Assembly: GCA_025991245.1 (NCBI GenBank)
Contig: BQMJ01000017.1
Coordinates: forward strand, 124,001 to 188,000
DNA: 64,000 nt
Direction: 5' to 3'
DNA from: Galdieria partita
Taxonomy: Eukaryota; Rhodophyta; Bangiophyceae; Galdieriales; Galdieriaceae
The notes below the pieces were generated by a model, which worked only from the letters and a program-made list of their open reading frames with translations, was not told where the DNA came from and did no database searches. A program made the translations under genes and the position numbers. Below, piece after piece: positions 35,201-47,951 of this stretch (the first letter of the stretch is position 1; the number at the start of each line of letters is the position of its first letter).

Positions 35201-36790
35201 TGATGTGCCAACGAATCAGGACTATCAGGGCAAATAGAACCTCTTGCTAAGGCAATCAGTTTACGAATCTAAGAAAAAATAAATATTTGAACATAAAAAT
35301 GGATTCAATCCTAACCATCAAAGCCAACATTTCAACTTTGGCTATATTGTCATCATTTGAGTATTTGTCACCACTAAGATGAATTAAAACAAACTGTTTC
35401 AGAAACTGTCTTCCAACTTGTTCGTCAGTTACTTGATCATCGAAAACAGTCAGTGCCTGTTGAAAGAATGCATGTGTATAAAAATCCCTGTATCTCAGAA
35501 TAAAATACAGAATATCCTTACAACTCGAAAAGTTCTTCCTAGATAAGCCAGTTCTGAACCCGCGACTCCTTCATATTTTGACACGCCATCCATTAGCATT
35601 GCAATCACACGATCCCGTAAATAAATGTCTTTCTCGTTTCCTTGCATAATCATTTCATATACAGTCCTGTCAGCCATCTCTGGAACCAAAGCCTACTCAT
35701 CCAATTTCAGAAAAAATTCATTAAAGCCAAAAATTTTCATACTTTGAAGAGTAGCAACACAGGAATCATGTACTCTTGCTTTGAAATAGAAATTCTAGCT
35801 TGAATTGCACCAGAGGTCAAATAGTGAAGATGAAAGGTTTTGCTTGTTTGATCTGGTCTAACGCATCTTATATAACAAGAAAATGGAGAAAATAAAGGCC
35901 CTCTATTACTATTCGATTCTCTCTTAATAGCCATAATATGATTTCTCCTTGGGACTATAATCATTCGTAACACTTTCTCCACGCCATTACAGATGAAATA
36001 GCCTCCAGTCTCAAACCTTCATACGGATAAGTCCAATTCTCAAGAAAAAGAATAAACAACATACTCTTCTTCTCCAACTTTTCTCAACTCTTCACAATCC
36101 ATGCCCTTCAAATGACACGCTGTGCTACGAACCATGACTGGAATCTCTCCTACAAGACGGACTAGTTGATGACAAACCTTACCATCTATCTTGCAACAAA
36201 AAGTCAAAAAGAGCGGCGCCTAAAACTCGCAATAAGATGCTAAGAATTCGGCAAACTAGTTCAATTACTTTATAGCTAGTATGATTCTCTCGACAGTGCC
36301 TCGGCAACAGCTTATCTTGAGCACTTCTGCGAGCCCTGGGATACTGTGAAGGCTTCCTTATTTCGATGTTGATTATGTCAATTTCGACGTGCAACTTTGA
36401 TGCCGGAATTGGTTCAACTAGAGAGCTCGGTGTATGGAAACTGTCTTGCACGTCTTTGGAAGGTTTTTCAAAGTCAAGATGTTTCTGGTTCACTTCAAAG
36501 TTTCCTGAAGCCTTTGAATTGTCTGAGTTCTGTGATTCTAAACGAGTATCGCTACAAGTTCTTTCTAACTGCTGTGAAAAAGATACTTTTCTTGTAGTGT
36601 TCTTTGAGTCTGATTCCTTGGTTTCTTGGTCTTCCGTGCTAAGAACAAATCTTAAAGGTTGAATCTCTTTCACCATATACAACAATCCTTTAGAAAGAAA
36701 GTAATCAAAGGATTCAACATGAGGTCTGACGAGTTCCAACAACTTGTACTCTTTCGACGACAGCAAATTCTTACTACGACCAAAACTCAT
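32279..36790 (-). CDS. RPA2: RNA polymerase I second-largest subunit RPA2 (RPA135)
   Basis: Fifteen exons: complement(32279..32659, 32711..33205, 33259..33450, 33498..33791, 33839..34032, 34092..34350, 34401..34455, 34507..34681, 34734..34911, 34960..35268, 35316..35456, 35522..35692, 35743..36009, 36061..36219, 36269..36790), 1263 residues. It opens with [17 protein letters not shown], typical of Pol I beta subunits. [20 protein letters not shown], then [40 protein letters not shown] and the C-terminal zinc ribbon (CEVC, later CRYC) follow. The N-terminal region has a Ser/Lys-rich insertion (about residues 55-120). The enzyme transcribes rRNA genes in the nucleolus. Several donors are weak (GTTGTT, GTTTAC), but every junction keeps frame and family sequence. 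Confidence 0.96.
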
Positions 36791-37086
36791 CCTGATAACC
36801 CAATTTTGATCAGAATTGTTTTTGCTTGAATTATATTCATTCACAATCGCAAACTTATAGAGTCGATATATAAATATGGTAACCAGAGTTTCAAAACGAC
36901 TCAATGCTTTATCTTATTTTAAGTATGCTATATGACCGAGCTTTCAAGCTATCGACAGCAGTTCTAATGGCAGTGAATTCTAGCCAACAAACGAACAAGA
37001 ACGGCCATTCATGTTCAGAAAGACAGCGATACAGAAAAATGTCATACAAACATAAACAAAAGAGAAATTTGCATCAAAGTTTTCAA

Positions 37087-39162
37087 CTATTCATGAAACC
37101 CTCGTCCTAACAACTTCCGTCTAGCCAATGGATCTAAATAAGGCATTTCCTGCTATAAATCATTGTCTTATAAATTATTTCTACTTTCATAACTATTCGC
37201 TTCTTACCTGAAATGTTATATGGCTACAAGCATTACTTACAGAGGATTTTTCTATCCATAGCCATCTAATACTTTCCAGGACTTCATCACACACTAACGG
37301 TTCTTGAACAAACTTGCTGTGGATACGTTCTTGTACATCATGTCTTTCTTCCATTTCGAGAGTTTCACTATTTACCGAGTTATCACCTTTCAAACAGATT
37401 TCATTCGACTCGATGTCTTGTGCATCTTTCTTTACAAACTGTGAAGTTTTGTGATAGTTGCCAAATAAGTCTTTTGAAAAAGGAGTGTTGTTTTGAGACT
37501 TTTCGTATGTTATTAAAGGGTCATAGTCTTGAGAGTCACGATGAGGTTCGACGAGCTCTTGTTCTAAAACAGTTGGAAGTTTCGTAGGAATCTGGCAATT
37601 TCTGTTTAACCCCATACACAGTGCCTTCGATCAAAATTAAACATGCAACACAGAAAGTCTAAACAACACTCTTACCATAGCAACTCTCCACTCTCTTATT
37701 CCTAAAACTCCTGATTCCTCTCTGTCAACCAGATTCCAAATGAGGGCCACCTGTTCCAAGGAAAGATTGAACTTGCTAAAGAATTTAATACCCTCAGAAG
37801 CAGATATGCTCCCTCTGTCATTAACATCAACAGCATGAAAGGAAGCATCGAAACTTGTTCTCTCCTCTTCACTCAAAGGCTTCCACTGAGGTATGTCTTT
37901 CGGCCTTCGAGAACCCTTTATCTTCGGTACAGATCGCAGGTCATTTGCAATGTCAAAACAATTTTCAGTGTCATCGTTAGATCGTTTCGATACAAACAAA
38001 TATTTGGGGGGATTGTAAAAAGGATTAGGTTGGAGATGGAGTGGCATCGAATGATGTTGCCTTGTTTTAAACTTCGTTTGTTCTGTCATGGAGACACCTC
38101 TATTACTGTCATCAATAATGGATGTAATTGCTTCTGTAACGGCTTGTAGTTCTTTCCGGGCCGTAGGTTGTAACGGATCCCATCTAATAAGAGTAGGAGT
38201 AAAAATAGTAGCGATATTTTTGCTGCTCATGTGGTTAAATAACGACAATGAAGATGTCTACCGTAACCAGTAAAATAAACAATGCTAGTAAAATTCTACT
38301 CTACCTTTGCAAGCAACTGAATTAGTTTCTCGAAGACTTCCTTATTGTTCACTTTCATTTCGTCAACGGCATGCAGGAGGCTAAGCTCTGTATTCGACTA
38401 TATTACATTGACTTAATGTATTACATTTTCCAATAAAAACTACCTGTTCTTTTGAAAGCAGTAGCTGTCCAGTTTCTTTTGGGAGAAGCGGTGACTCCGA
38501 ATTTCTTAGCAAGTCTTTCAAAAGGTCAGCCACAGTAAGAGGATCAGGTGCATCTTCTTGATTCTGTTGAGAGCTTCTCGGTATTTTATAGCCTTGCTTT
38601 AGGCGTGATCGAAGTTTCTGCATCTGTGAAAAGGAGCCGCTCTAGTATAGTAAGTCAGGTAAGAGACATATTAGATAATATCAGCATACACTACGAAAGA
38701 TACCCTCAACTTCGAGAGCATGAGGTTCATTATCAAGAAATTCAATACATTCAAGTATCAAAGTTTTCTCTTCACGTGACAATCCATTTGTTGGTTTTTT
38801 TAAGTGGAGTTGAGAAGTTCTACCGGTTACTAAATAGTTTCAGTTGCTTTTGAAAGATGAGCCATTTCAGACCTTTGTGCACTAGTAAAGAATTTGGCTC
38901 CTTGCTATCTTTTGTTATCTCATTTCCAGCGACGCTAGCTCTTCGAGAGGATTTGCGCGGTGTCACCAGCTTCTGAAAAATACTTGCTTTTTACAGAATG
39001 TCAAACACAGGAGAAGCTGTACTTTGCTTGCTTACATCTTTTAGGATTCTGGGTTGAAGAGTCGCTTTCATAACCACTTGGGCTCTTTCTTTTCTCATAA
39101 CTTAGAGTGAGATTCCTAACGGAGTCTAATGATAGTCTCCTACGGTTCTTTCCATTTGACAT
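37087..39162 (-). CDS. RhoGAP domain fused to an EH (EF-hand-like) domain
   Basis: Eight exons: complement(37087..37149, 37208..37624, 37676..38257, 38305..38397, 38444..38641, 38690..38829, 38873..38986, 39036..39162), 577 residues. A basic leader (SNGKNRRRLSLDSVRN) precedes a RhoGAP domain (about residues 90-260): VEGIFRSSGSFSQMQKLRSR, with the arginine-finger position in FR, then LLKDLLRNSESPLLP and MSSKNIATIFTPTLIR. About residues 345-405 form an EH domain: FDASFHAVDVNDRGSISASE, then LSLEQVALIWNLVDREESGV and EWRVAMALCMGL. The acidic tail is unstructured. It should switch off a Rho GTPase while binding NPF-type partners in membrane traffic. Introns 38830-38872 and 38987-39035 are weaker calls. 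Confidence 0.82.
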
Positions 39163-39473
39163 TTAAAAATTTCAAATCAAAGGCGCCAAATTACCGATCA
39201 TCTCTTGATATTTCAAACACGTTTCTCTCTAGCAACATTCTTGACACGAACTGAAAGCAGCCTGGAATCGTACGAAAATTGCTTCGTATTTGATATACAG
39301 GTTAACATAAGAAAGCGTAAGAATTTTCCAATAATTGATACAAAAAGTACTAATATGAAGTCATTTATAAATTTCTATCCCAAACGCAACAACAAAAACT
39401 TGAAAAACAACGTTTTCAAACGCTTCTCCTATCTTCACCATAGGATTACGATTGGTTGTATCTTACACATAAC
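39163..39473. other. Intergenic stretch
   Basis: About 310 bases between the RhoGAP-EH start and the diflavin reductase stop. A chance plus-strand frame occurs here, but no feature is recognised. Confidence 0.4.
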
Positions 39474-41755
39474 CTATGTGATCCAAACATCACGTTGATA
39501 TCTAGAATTTCTCTCTAAAGCATCCATAAACTCCAAAGCCTCTTCTCTGGAGCAATCTGGCTTCTGACATGAGACAATACGGATCCATGCTTCATGAACG
39601 TCATTAGCCATTTTTGTGCCATCCCCACAAACATATACATGAGCTCCTTGCTCAAGAAGAGACCAAAGAAAGGCTGACTGTTCTAACATGATATCTTGTA
39701 CGTATATCTTCTTAGCTTGATCTCTAGAAAAAGCTACAAAAAGGTCAAGAAAACCACGATCCACAAAAGCTTGCAATTCTTCAGCGTATAGAAAGTCACG
39801 ATCCTTGTGTCTGCAACCAAAAAACAAAACATTTCTTCCCGTACTTCCCATTCTTTCACGTTCCAACAAAAAAGCACGGAATGGAGCGACACCAGTTCCA
39901 GGGCCTATCATAATGACAGGAGTAGAACCAGCCTAGGCTCCATATGAGTAATGACATGTGAAAGATCAAGACAATACATACTGAAGGCAGTCTGAAATTG
40001 TCATTTTTCGACAGAAAAACCGGGATTTTGCTTCCTACATCAACTCTGTCTGCAAGATAGGTCGTCGCTACTCCAACTCGATCTAAACCCAATAGTTCGT
40101 ATCGAACCACTGCGACTGTGATTGACACTCGATTACTGTTCACAAGCGAAGAGGACGAAATCGAATAGTAACGAGGCGACAATGGTCTCAAGTGTTCAAC
40201 AAATTTCTGAAGATCAACAGAGGCAGAACTAAATTCTGCCAGCACATCATAAACTTCACGAGACGCAAGATAACCTATCATACGAGATTAGCTTTGGAAA
40301 GGAATCCTTGACTTCTAAGCCATTTACCTCGAAGAACTCCATTTTTCTTGCTAAGGCCTCCCTTTTCAACATCTAGCAAGTCATCCAACAGCTTCAAGTC
40401 ATTGTCGGAATATGCACATTGTCTCAAATACATTAAGAGTTCCGGCTTCACATTTTTTATATCTAAATTATATGTCAACATATCCTTCAACGATATTGGC
40501 GAGTTATCAGAATTTGAGAGCTATTATTAAATTGCCAGTAAGATAGAACTTATATTATAGCTGTAGAGCACATACCTCTTCTTCTCCTGTTGCACCCAGT
40601 GCAACAAGAAGTCTTTGTACTTGCCTAGGACAATTTTTTGGAAGAACTGCCAATGCATCACCAGGAATATACTGGCAAAACTGAATTCTTTTTAAATGCA
40701 CATTGGTGACCACTTACCTGAATGCCCGAGCTGGATAAATCTAGTTCGATATGCAAGACTTCCTTGTCGTCTGGAAACTCATACTTAGTCAATAGTCTTT
40801 TTTCTAAAATCTTCGCCAAAAATGGAGTTTCCTTGCTATAACCAACATTCGGAAAAGTTGAACCAATACAGCCATTAACACTATTCGTTCCAACCTTCAT
40901 TTCCAACGAAGCTTCTAAATAGTCACCATTTTCCATGCACGTTAACAAATCGTGGTTGTCCAGACATCCAAGTACGCTATCAATCCACTCTTCAATAACC
41001 GGCCAGTCTTCTTGATCTACTTCTCCTCGAACAACGAACGCTTCTCTACCAGTAATTTTCTTCAACAATTCTTCCAGCAGCTTTCCAGCTCTGCAAAAAT
41101 GAGGATAACCACGATCTCCTAACGCTAAAACTGCAAAATTCAAGTTCTGGAGTTCTCCTTCCTTGAACTTTTCTTTCAATCCGTCATAAAAGTCCTTTGC
41201 TTCGTTTGGGAGAACCCCGTCTCCAGTGGTTGAGCAGGCAACAAGTATCAATTCTTCTCTCTTCCAGTCAACTATTTCCCAATGTAGTAAATTCAACAAC
41301 CGAACTGAAATATGGTCCTTTCCAAAGTGTTGGGATAGTTGTTCCGCAATTTTTTTGGCAACTTCTCTGCTAAAACCATATTCCGTTCCATATGCAACGA
41401 GTACTCTCTTTGTACTAATATTAGAACTAGAATATTGAAACACCTCTTGCTTCAGGCGTTCAAGTGGCGACAAAGTGTTCTTCTTCCCTTGGGTTTCGGC
41501 AGTACCAACTGACAAGTCGATATTCTTCAGCAAGAAATTTTCAAAACGCTTTTCCTTAAATTTGTCTGGTTTCTTACTATCACATAAGTTACAGAAAAAA
41601 ACCAAGTAAACTGCGGTCACAAGGAACACCAGTAGCAAGACCAGCAATGTCATAGCTATATACTGGCCGACCAAATTGGCGCCACAATTTCTAATTTGTG
41701 TTGCATTTTTACCTGAGAAACTCAAGATGTGACTTGAACTAAAAGTAGCGTACAT
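39474..41755 (-). CDS. Membrane-anchored NADPH diflavin reductase (cytochrome P450 reductase-like)
   Basis: Five exons: complement(39474..39932, 39982..40274, 40328..40520, 40576..40671, 40718..41755), 692 residues. A hydrophobic anchor lies at about residues 32-54 (AMTLLVLLLVFLVTAVYLVF). FMN domain: VLVAYGTEYGFSREVA, CSTTGDGVLPNEAKDFYDGL and LGDRGYPHFCRAG. FAD domain: SPRYYSISSS and the VGVATTYLAD region. NADPH domain: MIGPGTGVAPFRAFL, FFGCRHKDRDFLYAEEL and VYVCGDGTKMANDV. The C-terminus is RYQRDVWIT with the stacking Trp. With a membrane anchor the obvious role is electron supply to ER P450s. The STTGDGVLPNEA loop is closer to some other diflavin reductases than to animal P450 reductase, so the exact acceptor is uncertain. 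Confidence 0.88.
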
Positions 41756-42126
41756 TCTATATATACGTGATGAGAAAATTTGATTAAATATTCAGAATAA
41801 TTGCAAGACAAAGCTATGAAAAATTCTTCTCGTTTAGACCTCAATGAAAAGCTTCATAGTTTTTAGTGGAAACCAACAAGTAACGTACAAATAAACGACA
41901 TATCAGAGCGAGTAATTAACCAAGCGAAAATTGTTGCTATTTGGCAAGAGTGTATAAAATTGGTTAACAGTCGAGAAACGTGCTTCTTATGCTACCACTC
42001 CTGTTCTTCTCTCAAGCACAGGACATCAGTCATACGGTCGATACATGTCACTAATGCCAGAAGCATTATCTTTACAAAGTTCCAATAGAAATTACCGTGC
42101 TTGGTATCCTTGTTCAATCAGCGAGA
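41756..42126. other. Intergenic stretch
   Basis: About 370 AT-rich bases hold the reductase promoter and the 3' end of RAPTOR. No further feature is seen. Confidence 0.4.
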
Positions 42127-45100
42127 CTAATCGTAAACGGAAACCACTGAATCTGCACAACCGAATGCAAACTTAGGACTTTCAGAATGACAAATGATAG
42201 ACGTCACCGGACCAATCTGAGTGCTCATAGAACCTTCATGATATCGTATCATTCTCAACATGTTTCCTTGACTTCCAAAAATTTTCACACAATTCTTACT
42301 GGAGCCTGCAAATATTGTCGATGCGTTGCTTCTTCCTGCCATTGTGCTTAATTCACCTCGATACGCTTCCAATTCCGACATAAGACCTTCTCCTTTCTGC
42401 GTCATTTTTCTTGGGTCCCAGATAGCTATGCGTCCAGAAACGGATGCCGAAAGCAAGCGATCACAAGCTGCCGTCTTCTGCGAATCAACAGAGATAACCT
42501 CTCTGTGACCATGTACATCTCCAGCCTGAATTTCTGCTATCCCTTCTTCTGAGCAGCGAGTATCTGCCAATATGATATTGCCATTATAGGTGCCACTGAA
42601 GACAACATGCGGACCCATGACTTCTATAGGGCAGGTCCAACACGTACTGCATACATCAGTTTGGTCACCTAAATAATACCTCTTAAAAAGACGCTCTGAG
42701 GGAATATCCCAAATATTTAAGGAGCAATTGGAATTGGAAGCAATTCGCGCAGTAAACGTGTTACACGACATGACAAGCCTTTTTCTATTCTGAGTAGAGC
42801 CGTCATAATACGAACGATCGAAAGTTCGCCAACTGCTTATTAGTCGGACTCTAGATTTGTCTTTGTGCAAGCGCCAGATTTTCACTTGCCCGCATTTCGA
42901 ACCTGTTATTACAACACTGAAGTTGTCATCTATGTAATTAAGCTCCATATCTCCTCCATAAAAAATATGACTGACAGCATCCTCACTATTCAGGAATGCT
43001 TGCTTCCGAATACCCTTTTGATAGTCCCATTCACTTAATTCTCCCTTTGAAGAACCAACCAATAAAGTTGTACCACTCCCAAAAGCCAGTGAAGTCACCG
43101 AACCACCTCCCATATCCAAAATGGCAACTTCTTTGAGAGACTTTACTTTGGAGTCCGCAATGCTGTCGCTCTCCACCCTCGACGTGGCTCTCCAATTAAT
43201 CAAGCTTATTCTATCTTTGCTTTCTAATCTTACGTTGGAATACACGTTAGAAGTTTCAACCGAATGTGGAGCTCTGAGATACATTATAGCTCCTTGATTC
43301 CAGTCATACAAGGAGGGGAGATGCCATGGTCTTTCCGAAACTACTGCTTCACGACCAGCAGAATGTGCATATTGTGAAAAACTATTTGATCTAAACGGTG
43401 CCTCTTGAAACTTCCCTTTTGAAGTAAAACCACGAAATAGTTGACTTATGCCTTCTATCGACATAACACGAGGCATGGAATTGGTGCTTCTCGAAAGTGA
43501 ATCCTTTCGAGTTGGGATTGTTTCTTCTAAGGAACCTAGTAATAAAATTAGATACCAACTATTTATGGAACAATGACAACAGCAGACCTGGTGACGAAGA
43601 CAAGGACGATACATTTGATGTCGCCGCGTCAATATGTTCTACAGATTTTTTCTGTGCGGTTCCACGTTGCGTATGTTCATCATTACTATAACCATCGGTA
43701 TCTTTTAACACTTCTTGTATTAAAGCTGATATCTCGGTTTGAGGATCTGTCGAAAGATATTTCAAAACCTCCCAAAGGGATTCTAAAATAACATGAACTG
43801 TTCCACTATCATGTTCTGTGTCTGAAGCGTTTTGTTCTCGTAGGTGTTTCTTAGTTCTAACTGCAAGTTTCGCTGCCTCTCGTCGAACAATGGGAGATGC
43901 CTCCTCACAACATTTGTGAATCTGATATAAAATGAGGGGAAGAACGGCATCGTCAAAAGAAAGTGGCATAAGAGAAGGTGGTAAATCGAAAGCTTCATTT
44001 CGAAAGTGAACGACTTTCACTGGTGGAAAGAATTCCAAAGTATACAGAACAGACGCCCGAACCTCCGGTGACTCATCTTGTCTTGTTGTAACAAGCATTA
44101 AATGCATCAACTCATCTAAATTCACAATTTCGTCAATTACCGAAGGAACATGTTTTAACACTTTCGCCAAACATAAAAACGCCCACTTCCTAACCAGTGC
44201 ACTATGCATATCCTTGCATTGGGAAATCAGAGTATTCATTATCCTCGTCTAAAACAAATGTTATAAAATAGTATAAAATTCTTCATATCGTACCTCCTTT
44301 AGTTTATCAGGTAAGACAGTTGAAACTACTGATAGAACAAAAAGTGCCATCGATTTACATTCTTCCGGAGTGTCCTCATATTCTAAAAAGTCCACAAAAT
44401 ACAGATGCCCACCATCCCTCACCAGGTCAACTGCACAAGAATGATCTTGACAAACAATCTTGCCCCAAATATAGACAAGTTCCTGTATTTCTGTCAAATG
44501 AAAATAGACTGAATAAAGAGCTCTCGATCTTACTTCACGTATTTCTTTAGAAGGGCTTTGAAGTAATTTCAGCACATACGGGAAAATACCAACTGAAAGG
44601 CCTAGATCGACGGCCCAACTTCCCAACTCAAAGAAACGAGACAATAAACGTAACGCTCGCAACCGATATGATTGACTCAAAAGCACTTGCAGGACAATTG
44701 GAAGTTGTTCAGGAGCATCCTCCTGTTCATCGGCCATATCTAACCAAACCTCAAATGCAGTTATCTCACAGAGAGTCAATATGTTGTACAAAATTCAACT
44801 GAGGGACTACCTGATCATCAAAAAACGGGATTGGATCATAAGGGATCTGGTCAATATATCTGCTTGATCTGGTATCTTCTGACAAATTGACACTATCCAC
44901 CGACTGAGAATCTGAAACAGTCGGGCTGGGAACGGAAGCTAAAGAACCATTTATGGACTCTCTTGATATTCCAGCCGCCTCGGCACTTGACAAAATTGCC
45001 GGTAATTGAGCCAAACACAACTCCACTGTATAGTCCCATGACTGCCATAATGGATGGTTATACATTGGTGGCAGTTCAGGGTGAGTCACAGGAGTGCAAT

Positions 45101-46473
45101 TGAGAGACTTCATAACTCTTTCCGCTAATATATAATTTCGAAATAAGGATGCAACAAGCAAGTCCTGTCTGAAAAGACGCTTAAATAAAGGTCTTGGCAA
45201 TGTATTCCATGCAATCGTATCTGTAATGGCAGTGAATATCCTTGAAGCAATAAAATTAGATATTTTAAAGTAAAAAGTTATTTGACAAACCAATTCAATT
45301 CTCCAAGCATGGTCTTCCTATCATTCAATTTACCGGGTATGTGATCTAACATTTCAACGCTAAGGCCAGAGACCATCGTGCGGCTAAGAAACCAGCGAAG
45401 GGCTATTTTGATTGGAGTAGTAAGACAAGCTGTGAAAATATCTGCAGGATAATTTGGATTGGTAGGTAAAACCTCGTCTCCTCGACAAGCCGCAAGTAGA
45501 ATAGAATCTTTGAAAGAAGACGACTCCGAGAGATTGGAAAAATCTGAAGTTGATGGAGACTCTCGTTCAATATTTTTACGGTCTTGAAAATAAGCAGCTT
45601 CTAAGTCCTCCTGTTGAACACGTCCTTCAACCTGTGACGTTCTTTGTTCGTTTATCCGATGCTCTGCAAGTTGTAGAAAGCACGAAACAGCCAAACCTCC
45701 CGAAGAACAATCAAAAACGTAAATTGAAGGGACTCCGAGCCAACTCTGCAAGTCGTACAGTGAGAGGGGAATGTATTGTGTATAATTCTTATTAAAAACC
45801 CAAATCTACTTGAAAGTTAACCTTGTTGGAGAATTCGATCAAGGCAAAACTTACTTCTCCATTAGCTGTTGGCCTAGGCACCCCGTGACCATTATAATGA
45901 AATAAAACACGCTCTTCTTTAGCACTTCTACGAAGACTCACACAAAGCTTCTTCACTTCCTCTACTGTAGGGTCTGCAGCAACCTTGTAACGAGCTCTAG
46001 GTTGCCAACGTTCATATTGAAGTTGCAAAGCTTTTCCAATTGATTCTATTGCCTTTTGAGAAGGCAAAGCCGCAGGATCTATCCAACACTCGAGCCTTGC
46101 ACAAGGTTTTGGCTTGATAACGTCCGGCTGGGAAAATACACTATGAGAAAAAATTTTCACTAGCAAAAAACGTTCATACCGGGTCTACTCCAACATTCAG
46201 ACAAACAACTAAAGCTACGCAAACCGTTTTCAATCGGTATCGAATTCTCCAAGACTCGATGTGTGAGTCTCCCGCAAGCGCTGCAGTCTTCCTAGCTTCT
46301 GGGGCCTAAAAAAAGGAATTCGTAACATGTGAAGGAACGATTCAAAATATTCCTACATCTAAGAGCTCCAAGTGCTCTGAATTCAACAGATAGTTCCATA
46401 AGCTCATGACCGGAAACCAGAAATCGTAACAATCCGCATCCAAACGACAAATAGTATAAACTTGGCTTTGCAT
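42127..46473 (-). CDS. RPTOR: RAPTOR, scaffold of TOR complex 1
   Basis: Eight exons: complement(42127..43535, 43588..44248, 44294..44764, 44811..45240, 45291..45805, 45855..46127, 46180..46305, 46357..46473), 1333 residues, almost exactly the human length. The N-terminal RNC/caspase-like domain is strongly conserved: [60 protein letters not shown] and [14 protein letters not shown]. Then come a HEAT-repeat region (about residues 390-860, for example [18 protein letters not shown]) and a C-terminal WD40 propeller (about 960-1333, ending [14 protein letters not shown]). RAPTOR selects substrates for the TOR kinase. The start is placed at MQSQVYTIC, leaving a short N-terminal extension. The next gene is divergent. 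Confidence 0.95.
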
Positions 46474-46632
46474 TCACCACTGCAAAATTTATTATCAATT
46501 ATTGAATGTTTCTAACTAAAGTATCTTGCAATCTTTTGGGGTTGCATAATGTTTTAACTGCAAATGCTAAAGTGACATTCATACTGGATATGACATCCTC
46601 TGGACCAATTGGATGAATTAAAACATGCGTTC
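46474..46632. promoter_or_regulatory. 159-base divergent spacer between RAPTOR and the transacylase
   Basis: The start codons of RAPTOR (minus, 46473) and malonyl-CoA:ACP transacylase (plus, 46633) face away from each other across 159 bases. This must contain both core promoters unless transcripts overlap. No sharp motif was recognised. Confidence 0.4.
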
Positions 46633-47772
46633 ATGAGCCAGGTTGGACCACAGTTGTCGTTCGTTTCAACCGCTTCCATTTCAAAGACTTCAACCACGAA
46701 ACTTTTGCAAGTTGGATTATTTACTTGGCAGAATGCTAAGTTCTTGAGAAGAAAGGCTGGGCGAAACTTTTTTAGTAAAGGAGAAGGAAGACTAGGCAAC
46801 GTTCGGGCTTCTGCTCGACCAACCGTCGTTTTATGTCCTGGACAAGGGGCGCAGTATGCAGGAATGGGCAAACTTTGGATCGAAAAATGTTTATCTGCTA
46901 AGGAATTGTTTGAAGAAGCTGACGATTTATTATCCAGTGCCTTCCCACAATCACTTTCGGAGATCTGTTGCGACGGTCCTAAAGAAACATTGGATCGTAC
47001 TGACGTTGCGCAGCCAGCCATCTTTCTCGTTTCTTACATAAGTTGGATATCTTTACAAGAAGAAAAATTAGTTTCTAAGGAAGCCGTAAATTTTTCTGCA
47101 TTGGCAGGGTTGAGTTTAGGAGAGTACACAGCCCTTGTTCTTGGAGAAGCTATTTCATGGCAAGATGCTTTACGTCTGGTCCAAATTCGTGGCAAGGCCA
47201 TGCAAGAAGCGTCAGAACGTACAAAAGGTGGAATGGTCGCTTTAATGGGCTGCAATGAGCAACAGGCTTGGGAATGTTGTGCAGCAGTTCGACAGAACCA
47301 AATTCTCATTCCTGCAAACTTCAACTCTCCTGGCCAGGTAGTTCTTAGCGGTCATGAGGAAGCTTGTCAGAGAGCTTTTGAATATGCAACTAAGAAAATG
47401 CAATTGAAGGCCACTCCTTTATCAGTTGCAGGGGCATTTCATTCTCCTTTGATGGAGTCGGCGAGTAATACATTGTCAAAGGCATTGGAACAAGTCGAAA
47501 TTCGGCCTCCAAAATATCCAGTTTTATGTAATGTCACAGGTCGGCCTCATGATGAATCTCCTAACAGTATTCGTCAACGTTTAACAGAGCAACTTACATC
47601 ACCAGTGAGATGGGCTGACTGTATTAAATATATCGAAACTCATTTTTCAGAAGAGCAAGAATGGCTGGAGTTGGCTCCTGGGAAGACTTTGGCAGGTTTG
47701 CTTCGTCGAATCAATAGAAAATTGACAGCATCCTCGTTAGACGAGGTCGGAAATGCGAAAGTAATGAACTAA
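46633..47772 (+). CDS. fabD: Malonyl-CoA:ACP transacylase, probably plastid
   Basis: Single exon, 379 residues from the first ATG at 46633. About 60 N-terminal residues are Ser/Thr/Lys-rich with few acids (FVSTASISKTSTTKLLQVGL), consistent with a plastid transit peptide. The mature enzyme starts near TVVLCPGQGAQYAGMGKLW. The nucleophile elbow is ALAGLSLGEYTALVLG (GLSLG, a common variant of GHSLG). LRLVQIRGKAMQ holds the conserved Arg, and VAGAFHSPLMESA the catalytic His. It loads malonyl groups on acyl carrier protein for fatty-acid synthesis. Intron-free, unlike most neighbours. Confidence 0.95.
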   Translation: MSQVGPQLSFVSTASISKTSTTKLLQVGLFTWQNAKFLRRKAGRNFFSKGEGRLGNVRASARPTVVLCPGQGAQYAGMGKLWIEKCLSAKELFEEADDLLSSAFPQSLSEICCDGPKETLDRTDVAQPAIFLVSYISWISLQEEKLVSKEAVNFSALAGLSLGEYTALVLGEAISWQDALRLVQIRGKAMQEASERTKGGMVALMGCNEQQAWECCAAVRQNQILIPANFNSPGQVVLSGHEEACQRAFEYATKKMQLKATPLSVAGAFHSPLMESASNTLSKALEQVEIRPPKYPVLCNVTGRPHDESPNSIRQRLTEQLTSPVRWADCIKYIETHFSEEQEWLELAPGKTLAGLLRRINRKLTASSLDEVGNAKVMN

Positions 47773-47951
47773 GAATAAATTGTTCTGTTGAAGGTTGCTT
47801 TATTTTCTTGTTTCAAATTTTTGTGGAAGATTCAAAATACATCAAATATCGTCTTCCTTCTCTGTTACATGATGGAAGGAGCAAGTTAATGGTAAGATGG
47901 TTACTTGATGTTTGAAACGAACAAAATTTCGTAAATTTCATTCTCATTTTT

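Noticed and set aside
36366-36662. Plus-strand frame of about 98 codons
   Set aside because: It is the opposite-strand shadow of the first RPA2 exon, whose coding is secure.
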